From positions 1 to 64,000 of the forward strand of contig NZ_JADQDR010000015.1 of assembly GCF_015694705.1 (NCBI RefSeq): a DNA stretch of 64,000 nucleotides, read 5' to 3'. This document shows, piece by piece, positions 46,162 to 54,203 of the stretch. Under the pieces are notes generated by a model. The model was given only the letters and a program-made list of their open reading frames with translations, searched no databases and was not told the origin of the DNA. Within the stretch, counting starts at the first letter, position 1, and every line of letters starts with the position of its first letter. This DNA comes from Pontibacter rufus. GTDB lineage: Bacteria; Bacteroidota; Bacteroidia; Cytophagales; Hymenobacteraceae. The position numbers were made by a program, and so were the translations under genes.

Positions 46162-47618
46162 ATTTTAAGTAGTGTCTTTTTAAGTAAGTTCAAGTGGAAG
46201 TTGAGCTCGTTATTGTCAATTATAATAGATCTGTTTTCTCCATGATGAAATTCCTTTGTGTAGTCATTTAAGTTAATCAAGTCAGGAAGAATTGGCTTAA
46301 GGCCATATAATGGTTCTGGTGAATTAGATTTACGTATTTTAGAAATTATGTCTCCTAACCAATCATTATTTTTTATAAACTCGAAATATTTTGTTTTTAA
46401 CAGTGTTTCTAAAACTGGACGAATACATCTGATAACCTCTCTTCTATCATTTTCTGTTCTAACGGATTTCGTCTCAAATTCTATTATTGTTTGAAGGTCT
46501 TTTTTGTAGCCAGTTAAGGTCTCGAAATTGATATCATGTTCAGTTATAACACTCGAGTTGGAAACTTTTTCAATTTTTAAATTTAAAACACTCGTGAAGT
46601 CAAGTTTATCTTTAATTGACTTTGCAAAATGGATATCGTGCGTTAATAGGAAAAATTGCTCACAATTTATTGCTACACTTGAGAGTAAATTGATTGTACT
46701 TGTTTTCCTTTCCTGGTCAAAACTCGATAACGGGTCATCAATTACAACAATTTTATTAGTCGTGCCAGAAATTTCAAGCTTAGCTAGAAAAAAACTTAAA
46801 GCTATTGCGTTTTTATCTCCTTCACTTAAAGAGAACTTCGCATTCCCAGTTTTCTTTGATAAATCGGGTGCCTTAAATCGTAATATTTTACCATTAATTT
46901 CAATGTTTAAGGATGGTTTTAATTTTTCAGCATCAAATGAAGGTTCGGGATTTATTAAACTATGTAGCCGAACGTGATTTGTAAATCTTGAAAGTATTTT
47001 ATTTGTAACTTGAATGTAGTTTTCAAAAATTGGTTGAGCATAAGCACTAAATTCACTAATTACTTTTTCGATGGCTTCACCATTTGTTTTGACGTTTGCT
47101 TTAGCTGTATTAAGTAGACTCTTATCCTTGGCTTTTGATAATTCATGTTTTTTTAAATTTTTTAATAGGTGAGTTCTCTTTTTTAGAAGATTCCTGAATC
47201 GATTTCGTAATCCAACTCCTTTGTCTCCTAGAGTTAGCTTCAATAAATTATCTGTGTTCTTTTCATTTGAAATAGAGCTCAGGAATAGAAAGTCCTCAAT
47301 AAAATGGATATCGAAAATCTCAATATTTTTTATTTGAGTGCTCCACACTTTATCTTTATACTCTACTAAACCATTTGATTTAATCAGCAACTTTATGTTA
47401 GCAGGTTCATTTCTATTGAACGATTGTTTCAATCGAATTAAGTCAGGTTTGTTCTTACTGATTGAATTCAGAATTGTAGCAAATGTTGTTTTCCCTGTCC
47501 CATTTGGAGCGTATAGAATGTTTATTTTACTAAAAACTCCATTCCATCCATTCCTAGAATGGGGAATGAAGTCTGTAAAAGTTCCAATATTCTTAATACT
47601 TATAATCTTCTCAATCAT
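46158..47618 (-). CDS. AAA_13-type ABC ATPase (PrrC/RloC-like), accessory
   Basis: 486 aa. Walker A APNGTGKTT at 37-45, a predicted coiled-coil region (about 130-220, rich in Lys and Leu), the ABC signature LSEGDKNAIAL beginning at 264 and Walker B KIVVIDDPLSSFD just after, then the switch His in LLTHDIHFAKS. The C-terminal part has VIRCIRPVLETLLKTKYFEF and NDYTKEFHHGEN, patterns shared by AAA_13 ATPases including anticodon nucleases PrrC and RloC and related defence ATPases. It lacks a clear full nuclease domain. ATG 47618 is the start; a TTG 12 bp upstream is rejected. The gene is AT-rich and alone between strong housekeeping operons, with inverted repeats touching both ends. Confidence 0.82.
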   Translation of the reverse strand: MIEKIISIKNIGTFTDFIPHSRNGWNGVFSKINILYAPNGTGKTTFATILNSISKNKPDLIRLKQSFNRNEPANIKLLIKSNGLVEYKDKVWSTQIKNIEIFDIHFIEDFLFLSSISNEKNTDNLLKLTLGDKGVGLRNRFRNLLKKRTHLLKNLKKHELSKAKDKSLLNTAKANVKTNGEAIEKVISEFSAYAQPIFENYIQVTNKILSRFTNHVRLHSLINPEPSFDAEKLKPSLNIEINGKILRFKAPDLSKKTGNAKFSLSEGDKNAIALSFFLAKLEISGTTNKIVVIDDPLSSFDQERKTSTINLLSSVAINCEQFFLLTHDIHFAKSIKDKLDFTSVLNLKIEKVSNSSVITEHDINFETLTGYKKDLQTIIEFETKSVRTENDRREVIRCIRPVLETLLKTKYFEFIKNNDWLGDIISKIRKSNSPEPLYGLKPILPDLINLNDYTKEFHHGENRSIIIDNNELNFHLNLLKKTLLKI

Positions 47619-47631
47619 AGTTGCAGCCAAC
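47617..47631 (-). repeat. Right copy of the inverted repeat flanking the AAA ATPase gene
   Basis: Read on the minus strand it is GTTGGCTGCAACTAT and includes the start codon of the ATPase gene. Confidence 0.6.
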
Positions 47632-47776
47632 GTAGTGCTAAACGGAATTATTCCTGCTATACTACCGAATATAACGAGACAAACGGAAGTGCATTAATGA
47701 ATATACTATACAGGTAGTAGTTAAGAAGTTCCATAAAGGTTTAACCTCATTCCTGCCCTAATTTAGCAAAACAATT

Positions 47777-48649
47777 TTACTGTCCTTTGCCGCGCATCTG
47801 CTTTTCCATGGCGTCCCATAGCTCCTGCGGCACCTGGTCGAAGCTGTTGAACTCGCCGGCGCCATACAGCCACTCGCCGCCATCTATGGTTACTACTTCG
47901 CCGTTCACAAACGAGGCATAATCTGATACCAGGTAGGCGGCCAGGTTCGCCAGTTCCTGGTGCTCCCCGAAGCGGCCTACGGGGATGCGCTTCAAGGGGT
48001 CCAGCGTGTCGGTTAGCTGTTTCGGAAACAGGCGCGTCCAGGCACCCTCTGTAGGGAAGGGGCCGGGCGCAATGGCATTGGAGCGGATGCCATACTTGGC
48101 CCACTCCGAAGCCAGCGAGCGCGTGAGCGCCAGCACGCCTGCTTTGGCACAAGCCGAAGGCACCACGTAGCCGGAGCCCGTCCAGGCATACGTCGTGACG
48201 ATGTTGAGTATAGCCGCCTGTTGCTTTTGTGCAATCCAGTGCTTGCCCAGCGCCAGCGTGCAGTTGTAGCTGCCTTTCAGCACAATATCCGTTATCACAT
48301 CAAAAGCTTTGTGGCTCAGCCGCTCGGTAGGGCTCACAAAATTCCCGGCGGCATTGTTCACCAGCACATCCACACGGCCAAACTTATCGAGCGCAGCTTG
48401 TAGTACCGCCTCCACCTCGTTATACTTGCGCACATCGCAGGCCAGGGGCAGCACCTGGCCGCCTGTTTCCTGGGCCAATTCCCGGGCGGTTTGTTCCAGC
48501 ACCTCCATTTTCCGGCTGCAGATAATGGCATTGGCGCCAAGCTCCAGAAAATATTTTACCATCGACCGGCCCAGGCCTGTACCGCCACCTGTTACGAGTA
48601 TGGTTTTACCTTTCAGGGCGCCTTCTTTCAACATAGGTTCTGCTTTCAT
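47777..48649 (-). CDS. SDR oxidoreductase, 2,4-dienoyl-CoA reductase-like
   Basis: 290 aa. The Rossmann motif TGGGTGLGRSM (about 20-30) is followed by CDVRKYNEV and NNAAGNFVSPTERLS; the last is the hallmark of dienoyl-CoA reductases and related peroxisomal-type enzymes. Catalytic Tyr and Lys of the usual YxxxK are not in the normal place; instead SGYVVPSACAKAG has Ala-Cys-Ala-Lys, which agrees with the mitochondrial-type dienoyl-CoA reductases that use a different Tyr. The closing WLYGAGEFNSF is also family-like. It probably helps in beta-oxidation of unsaturated fatty acids. It stands alone, directly beside the AAA islet. Confidence 0.88.
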   Translation of the reverse strand: MKAEPMLKEGALKGKTILVTGGGTGLGRSMVKYFLELGANAIICSRKMEVLEQTARELAQETGGQVLPLACDVRKYNEVEAVLQAALDKFGRVDVLVNNAAGNFVSPTERLSHKAFDVITDIVLKGSYNCTLALGKHWIAQKQQAAILNIVTTYAWTGSGYVVPSACAKAGVLALTRSLASEWAKYGIRSNAIAPGPFPTEGAWTRLFPKQLTDTLDPLKRIPVGRFGEHQELANLAAYLVSDYASFVNGEVVTIDGGEWLYGAGEFNSFDQVPQELWDAMEKQMRGKGQ

Positions 48650-48852
48650 AAGTATAAATCGTTATAAAGGTATAAGGGGCATTGCGCCGGCGGAAGCAAC
48701 AAAGTATAAAGTTGATTCAGGAAACGCTTCTGCTTACAAATGGTAAAAACCGAAAGCTATTTCTGGAAAATATTTTAATTACAGGCTATATTTTTTCTGA
48801 TTACGAAAGTATAAGTTTAATGATTTTTATCTTGAACTAAACCATTTTACTG

Positions 48853-49278
48853 ATGAGAAACATGAGCAAAGAGGAATTGCAGCAAGAGCTGATGTCAGTG
48901 GCAGGCGGACTGCTGCTAAAAAGTGAAATTGAAGCACCTTTTGAATTTGTTTACTACAGTTTGCGGCCCGGACAGCAGTTTGCCCCAGAAACTGTGGCCG
49001 AATGGGCCGGCAAGCCCGCCGGAATGGCCGTGGACACAAAGAACCCGGAGGCATTCAGAAATAAAATCAAAGGCATTGTTCCCGTGGGCGCCACCTCCGG
49101 CGATACCTCCAGCCTGTACCAGCAACTGGCCGCTAAGCTCAACGAGTTGCTGGATGACGTGCAGGTTTACAGCATCACACAGATAGGAACGGAAGTATAC
49201 ATGCTGGGCAAAACCGGCACCGGAGCGTATGCAGGACTGAGAACAATGGCTATGATTGATGAGGCCACCATCGATTAA
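48853..49278 (+). CDS. NuiA-like (nuclease A inhibitor-like) protein
   Basis: 141 aa. The N-terminal MSVAGGLLLKSEIEAPFEF and the C-terminal LLDDVQVYSITQIGTEVYML, ending in GKTGTGAYAGLRTMAMI, match the start and end signatures of the NuiA family, in which the founding member inhibits the sugar-nonspecific nuclease NucA. The middle part, with MAVDTKNPEAF, is also at the expected position. No signal peptide is seen, so it would act in the cytoplasm. No nuclease gene is adjacent. The molecular role in Bacteroidota is not known. Confidence 0.7.
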   Translation: MRNMSKEELQQELMSVAGGLLLKSEIEAPFEFVYYSLRPGQQFAPETVAEWAGKPAGMAVDTKNPEAFRNKIKGIVPVGATSGDTSSLYQQLAAKLNELLDDVQVYSITQIGTEVYMLGKTGTGAYAGLRTMAMIDEATID

Positions 49279-49412
49279 AAGCATTTTATACCTGAGAAGC
49301 GTCGTAGTTTTAACCAGTTATACCGGAAGTGCGGGGCAAAGAACAGCGCCTGAAAGGCTGGTCAGGAGTTGCAGGTTTTATGTGCTGGTGCCGGGATTCC
49401 TTTCCGTTATAC

Positions 49413-50862
49413 TTACAGCTGATCCTGCACAAGTTTACGGGCTGCAATAATGCCGCTCAGGCAAACACCGGGAATGCCCTGGCCGGGGTATACGGTATCG
49501 CCGCAGACATAAGCGCCCCAGTGATCGAGCCGGGCGTCTTTCATTTGCCAGGGTTTGATGTGCCGGTACTGCGGATACCCGCCCACGGCGCCATAGGCCC
49601 GGTGCGTCCAGAAATTCCAGGCACCTGGTGTTGCGCCCTGCTTATACTTTATGTCTTCCATTCTGATAAGTCCGCGGTTTGCCAGCACGCGGCAGATGGC
49701 TTCTTCAAGCACCGCTTTCTGCCCGATGTAGTTGATTGCCGGGTCCGGCACATGTGTGCTGATGGCCGCCACCACCTCCCCTGCCGGCGCCCGTTGCCTG
49801 TCGCTGTTATGGCTAAAGCTGATGAAAATGCTTCTGCTCCCGATGAGGGGCAATCCGCCGGCCACATGCACCTGGTGGTGCAGCACCTCCGGGGACTTTT
49901 GCTGCAGCACCAGCCCCATCGTAAAAGCGCCGTTCAGCATCCCGGAAGGCAACACATACTTTTGCAACTTCTGCTGAACTGATTTATTCTGAAACAGCGC
50001 CAGGGTATTGTTCAGGGGAATACCGCTGATAACAAACCGGCTATCGAAGCTTCCTTTTGCTGTGGTGGTGCGGTAACCGGTTTCCGTTGTTTCGATGGCT
50101 GTTACCTGCTGCCCGTACTTTACTTCGGAGCCTTGTGCTTTGATGTAATTTACCACAGGCTTCACCATATTTATCAGGCCGCCGGGCACATAGTAGTTGC
50201 CGTACAAAGTATAGCACAAAGCCGTAGCGCCAAACAGTTCGTTTACCTGGTGCAGGTGGTTTTGCGCCGTAATCAGCAGTTGCTCGTTCACGAAATCAAC
50301 AAAAAGTTTGTTTTGCAGGAGGCCATACCTGTGTAGCATATCCTGCATGGTGCGGAAGGCGGCGGGCAGCAGTTAACTGTGCCGGTCGTGCATTTACGGC
50401 TGCATGCAACAAATCTCTGAGGTTTGAAAAAGGGAAATTCTGCTGCTGCAGCGAAGTGCGCCATATCTGTTGGCTGATTTTGTAGCAATGTTCCCAGAAA
50501 GGCCGCTGGTTATACTTGCCGAAAACACGCTCCGCCTCTGCAATCCAATCGTCCGACTGCGGGTAGCGCGTCAGCAGTTGTCCATCGGGTAGATGCACCT
50601 GCATCGGTATTTCCAGCTTTATGACCGGCAGTTCTATCCCTGTTTCATCCAGCAGGTAATGCAGCGGCATGTGTGCATCGAGCCCCACCAGCGTGGTTGC
50701 ACCTGTTTCAAACCGGTAGCCCTTTCTTTTATAAGACGAGGCACAACCGCCGGGATATTTTGCCTGTTCCAGCACGCAAATGTGCAGCCCGCACTTTGCC
50801 AGCAGCGCCGCGGCCGTCAGCGAACCGAAACCGGACCCGGTTATCACCACATCATACTTCAT
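49413..50862 (-). pseudogene. CrtI/CrtISO-like FAD oxidoreductase, split by a one-base frameshift
   Basis: Two open frames join into one protein of about 480 aa. The N-terminal part (50862 down to about 50374) has the dinucleotide fold VVITGSGFGSLTAAALL and GGCASSYKRKGYRFETGAT. The second part (from about 50372 to 49413) continues with LLPAAFRTMQDMLHRYG and ends with VCGDTVYPGQGIPGVCLSG, the C-terminal FAD motif of phytoene-desaturase/carotenoid-isomerase-like enzymes (COG1233). At 50373 one extra base sits between CAG-TTA and CTG-CTG; removing it restores the reading. Both halves keep conserved motifs, so the lesion is recent or is a sequencing error. Substrate would be a carotenoid or retinoid-like polyene. 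Confidence 0.85.
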
Positions 50863-50962
50863 TTATGCGTTACTTTACAGCTCCCAGTATAAAGATAGTT
50901 TTAACAGAACTGCAGCAGATTTGTTGAAGCTGTAAACCTTAAAAGATCAGAAAAGAAGCACG

Positions 50963-51790
50963 ATGATTGAAATGGCGGACATAAGCATTATGGGCTGCGG
51001 CTGGCTTGGCCTGCCGCTGGCCGAAAGACTGGTACAGGCAGGATACCGCGTAAACGGTTCCACTACATCTCCCGAAAAGCTACCTATGCTGCAACAGCAG
51101 GGCATTCGCCCGTTCTGCATCAATTTGCAGGAGGAGCAGTATGACAAAGAGGTGTTGATGACTTTTCTGCAGGCCAAAGTGCTGGTGCTCAACATTCCGC
51201 CGCGCCTGCGTGCCGATGGCGGCGAAGCTTACCTCGGCCAGATGCACCTGCTCCTGAAAGCGCTGCGCAATGCTCCGGTGAACCGCATCTTGTTTGTTTC
51301 CTCTACTGCCATTTACCTGGATCTGAACCGTATTGTGACAGAAGAAGACATTGTTTTCACCAAAGAACAACAGCCCGGCAACTTGCTGCTGCAGGCCGAG
51401 AATCTTTTCTGTGAGCGCGAAGACTGGATAACGACTGTCGTACGGTTTGGCGGGCTGGTAGGTGGCAGCCGGCAGCCGGGCCGCTTTATGGCCGGTAAAA
51501 AGAACGTGCCCAACGGGGATGCTCCCGTCAACCTGATTCACCTGGATGACTGCGTAGCCATACTGGAGCGCCTGCTGACGCAGCAGCAATGGGGACAGGT
51601 ATACAATGCCTGCGCCGACGAGCACCCGCTGCGGAAGACATTTTATACAAAGGCCGCTGAAGCGCTTGGGCTTGAGCCGCCTGAGTTTGCAGACATGGAA
51701 AAAACCGCTTTCAAGCTTATCAAGAGCCAGAAACTGAAAGACGACCTCGCCTATGCCTTTATACACCCCGACCCCATGGCATTCTTTTAG
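50963..51790 (+). CDS. NAD(P)-dependent SDR, YeeZ-like
   Basis: 275 aa. The Rossmann start is ISIMGCGWLGLPLAERLV, an atypical GxGWLG loop typical of the YeeZ/yfcH-like extended SDR group. Then VNGSTTSPEKL, LNIPPRLR, and VSSTAIYLDLN for the active-site area; VVRFGGLVGGSRQP and LIHLDDCVAILERLL give the substrate side. The catalytic Lys seems absent, as is common in this group, so it may bind NAD(P) without SDR chemistry. ATG 50963 or 50972 (MADIS) are both possible. It is divergent from the broken CrtISO-like gene. Confidence 0.86.
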   Translation: MIEMADISIMGCGWLGLPLAERLVQAGYRVNGSTTSPEKLPMLQQQGIRPFCINLQEEQYDKEVLMTFLQAKVLVLNIPPRLRADGGEAYLGQMHLLLKALRNAPVNRILFVSSTAIYLDLNRIVTEEDIVFTKEQQPGNLLLQAENLFCEREDWITTVVRFGGLVGGSRQPGRFMAGKKNVPNGDAPVNLIHLDDCVAILERLLTQQQWGQVYNACADEHPLRKTFYTKAAEALGLEPPEFADMEKTAFKLIKSQKLKDDLAYAFIHPDPMAFF

Positions 51791-51798
51791 TACCTTTG
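51791..51798 (+). promoter_or_regulatory. TAnnTTTG box upstream of the HI0933-like gene
   Basis: TACCTTTG follows the stop codon of the SDR gene immediately and lies about 120 bp before the next start. No clear -33 element. Confidence 0.35.
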
Positions 51799-51918
51799 CC
51801 AGCTAAAAGGCAGCTTGTCTATATGGCTGAATGGTTGCTTCCGGCTCCATGCATTTAACGGAAATTAAACTATTCAACCATTATCCTTTAACAGTCAAAC
51901 AATTTAGCAATTAACTAC

Positions 51919-53184
51919 ATGAAAGTAATGGTAATTGGCGGCGGTGCGGCCGGCTTTTTCGGGGCGATTGCCTGTGCCCGTTCCAACGCGGCGGCACAGG
52001 TGCTGTTGCTCGAAAAATCGAACAAGTTGCTTGCAAAAGTGCGTATTTCGGGTGGCGGGCGCTGTAATGTCACGCACCAATGCTTTGTGCCCTCTATACT
52101 TGCCCAACATTACCCCCGGGGTGCCCGGCAACTCAAAGAAGCTTTTAAATCCTTTGGCGCTGCAGAAACAGTTGATTGGTTTGCACAGCGGGGCGTGCCA
52201 CTAAAGGCGGAAGCCGATGGCCGCATGTTTCCGGTTACTGACAATTCGGAGACGATTGTAAACTGCCTGTTGCAGGAGGCCAGGAAAGCAGGCATACAGG
52301 TAAGAACCGGTGCCGGCGTAACGCGTGTTGAGCCTGTTACAAAAGCCGATCACACCGAGTTTATACTTCACCTCAGTACAGGTGAGCGCATTATGGCTGA
52401 TAAGGCGCTGGTGAGCACCGGCGGCAATCCGAAAGATACAGGCTATGACTGGCTGCGGGCACTGGGGCATGCGGTAAAAGCGCCCGTGCCCTCCTTGTTT
52501 ACGTTTAACGTGCCGGGCTCCCCCCTCCTGGATCTCCAGGGTGTTTCGGTGCCGAAAGCGAAGGTGCAGGTGGCCGGTCAGAAACTGGCCTACGAAGGCC
52601 CGCTGCTGATTACGCACTGGGGCTACAGCGGACCGGCCGTGCTGAAACTCTCAGCCTGGGGCGCCCGCCTTTTTCATGATCTCGGCTATACTTTCACCGC
52701 ACTCATCAGCTGGGTACCGGACTATACTGAGGAAACTTTGCGGGAGCAGCTGCAACATTACCGGCAGGCACATCCTAAAAAAGTCGTCAGTACCAATACC
52801 CTCTTCGGGCTGCCGCAACGGCTGTGGAAAAGCCTGACGCAACTGGCTGAAATTCCGGCGGAGCTGCGTTGGGCAGATTTGCCCGCCAGAAATACCAATA
52901 AGCTGGTAGAAGCGCTGCTGCGCATGCCTGTGGATGTGAAAGGCAAAACAACTTTTAAGGAAGAATTTGTAACCTGCGGCGGCATCGATCTGGCCCAGAT
53001 AAACATGCGCACCATGGAAAGCCGCCTGCAACCCGGTTTATACTTTGCCGGCGAGGTGCTCGATATCGACGGCATCACGGGAGGGTTCAATTTCCAGGCT
53101 GCCTGGACGACAGGCTATCTGGCCGGCACTTCGATGGCTGCCGCTACCATCGGAAATGTGGCTGGTAACAAAAATGCTTTGTAA
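51919..53184 (+). CDS. HI0933-family flavoprotein (BaiN/RdsA-like)
   Basis: 421 aa. FAD-binding MVIGGGAAGFFGAI at the N-terminus, then KVRISGGGRCNVTHQC, the HI0933 signature, and the second dinucleotide strand KALVSTGGNP. The C-terminal FAD motif is YFAGEVLDIDGITGGFNFQ. A domain insertion in the middle (about 190-340) is normal. It is an NAD(P)/FAD oxidoreductase whose substrates are not known in most bacteria. The DUF2383 gene starts 38 bp after the stop. Confidence 0.93.
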   Translation: MKVMVIGGGAAGFFGAIACARSNAAAQVLLLEKSNKLLAKVRISGGGRCNVTHQCFVPSILAQHYPRGARQLKEAFKSFGAAETVDWFAQRGVPLKAEADGRMFPVTDNSETIVNCLLQEARKAGIQVRTGAGVTRVEPVTKADHTEFILHLSTGERIMADKALVSTGGNPKDTGYDWLRALGHAVKAPVPSLFTFNVPGSPLLDLQGVSVPKAKVQVAGQKLAYEGPLLITHWGYSGPAVLKLSAWGARLFHDLGYTFTALISWVPDYTEETLREQLQHYRQAHPKKVVSTNTLFGLPQRLWKSLTQLAEIPAELRWADLPARNTNKLVEALLRMPVDVKGKTTFKEEFVTCGGIDLAQINMRTMESRLQPGLYFAGEVLDIDGITGGFNFQAAWTTGYLAGTSMAAATIGNVAGNKNAL

Positions 53185-53222
53185 TCAGTATTAAAGCATA
53201 AGATCATTCAAAAAATAAAACT

Positions 53223-53675
53223 ATGACAATTAATAAGGAATTATACTCGACAGTTCATCATCTCATCGAAAGATGCAAGGATGGTGCAAAAGGCTACCTT
53301 ACAGCTTCTGAAGACATTGAAGACAAAGACCTGAAGGACTTGTTCAAGAAGTATGCCGTGCAGCGCGACAGCATGATTACGGAGTTGCAGGACCAGCTAA
53401 CGAAAATGGGCCATGCGGACGATGAGTCGAGCTCTATTGAGGGAACGGTGCACCGCGCCTGGATCGACATTAAATCGGCGCTATCTTCTAAAGACAGAAA
53501 GCGCGTGCTGGAAGAGTGTGAGCGCGGTGAAGACTATGCCGTAAAAGCTTACCAGGAAGCCTTGAAAAAAGATTTACCCGGCACTTTAAAACAGATAATA
53601 GAACAGCAGTACAGCGACGTGAAAAACGCCCACGACCACATCCGCTCTTTGCGCGATGCAGCCAGAAACGCATAA
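53223..53675 (+). CDS. DUF2383/PA2169-family four-helix protein
   Basis: 150 aa, all helix. The DUF2383 pattern is clear: LHHLIERCKDGAKGY-like start (here VHHLIERCKDGAKGYLTA), KYAVQRDSMITELQ, then GTVHRAWIDIKSAL and LEECERGEDYAVKAYQEAL. Ferritin-like fold with Glu and His that may bind metal; stress-linked in other bacteria. Function unknown. It ends with a good terminator. Confidence 0.9.
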   Translation: MTINKELYSTVHHLIERCKDGAKGYLTASEDIEDKDLKDLFKKYAVQRDSMITELQDQLTKMGHADDESSSIEGTVHRAWIDIKSALSSKDRKRVLEECERGEDYAVKAYQEALKKDLPGTLKQIIEQQYSDVKNAHDHIRSLRDAARNA

Positions 53676-53702
53676 TACTTTTGGCATAGTCATAACAACA
53701 AT

Positions 53703-53728
53703 AAAAAGGAGCTCCGGCTCCTTTTTTT
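53703..53728 (+). terminator. Terminator after the DUF2383 gene
   Basis: AAAAAGGAGC pairs with GCTCCTTTTT around a TCCG tetraloop; seven T close the signal. Confidence 0.85.
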
Positions 53729-53883
53729 GTGTCTGATGCTTTGCCTGTGGGTCAAAAATAAAGTAGTTTTTAGCAGGCAACAAAGTTGTTAAGCCTATTT
53801 ACCCCGGCGAATCAGAAGTTACAGATTCAACGAAGGTTTGTGTAGCATTGCTAAGCAAGTATGATGAGGGCTTGTCTCCGCTG

Positions 53884-53945
53884 GTGCGAGCTTGTAGCTC
53901 GTACCTTTTCCTGCAGATGTATGAGTACGAGCTACAAGCTCGCAC
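53884..53945. repeat. 62-bp palindromic repeat with 21-bp arms
   Basis: Left arm 53884-53904 starts GTGCGAGCTTGTAGC; the exact complement is at 53925-53945 with a 20-bp loop. It is a different sequence family from the repeats at 28362 and 62883. Confidence 0.75.
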
Positions 53946-54097
53946 TAGCAAGATATATTATGCAGCAAGTATATAACTTGCTGGTGCCAAGTACAGGTAG
54001 TTAGAGACAGCCTTTTATGAGAATTGCAAATCCGGTAAAATGTATAATGAGACGAAGGGGAGCTATACTTTCATAAAGAACAAAATGCCGCAAAAAC

Positions 54098-54127
54098 AAA
54101 AAGGCCGACGTTTCAAGCCGGCCTTTT
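54098..54127. terminator. Hairpin downstream of the DEAD-box helicase gene
   Basis: AAAAAGGCCG pairs with CGGCCTTTT around an 11-nt loop. It lies 77 bp beyond the stop codon of the minus-strand helicase gene. Confidence 0.6.
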
Positions 54128-54203
54128 CTTACAATTTCAGAAGCTTTTTATACTTCCTTTTGTATAGTTGATTATACGTGCCTCTGCAGCTGAGGTTGCA
54201 AAA

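Larger units (their letters stand above)
53676..54203. other. 528-bp intergenic region with repeats and terminators
   Basis: No gene. It contains a terminator (53703-53728), a 62-bp dispersed palindrome (53884-53945) and a bidirectional hairpin (54098-54127) near the helicase stop codon. Confidence 0.6.

Noticed and set aside
49413..50862. Two separate oxidoreductase genes
   Set aside because: The two frames are consecutive halves of one FAD enzyme; the first lacks a C-terminal FAD motif and the second lacks a dinucleotide fold, and one base joins them.
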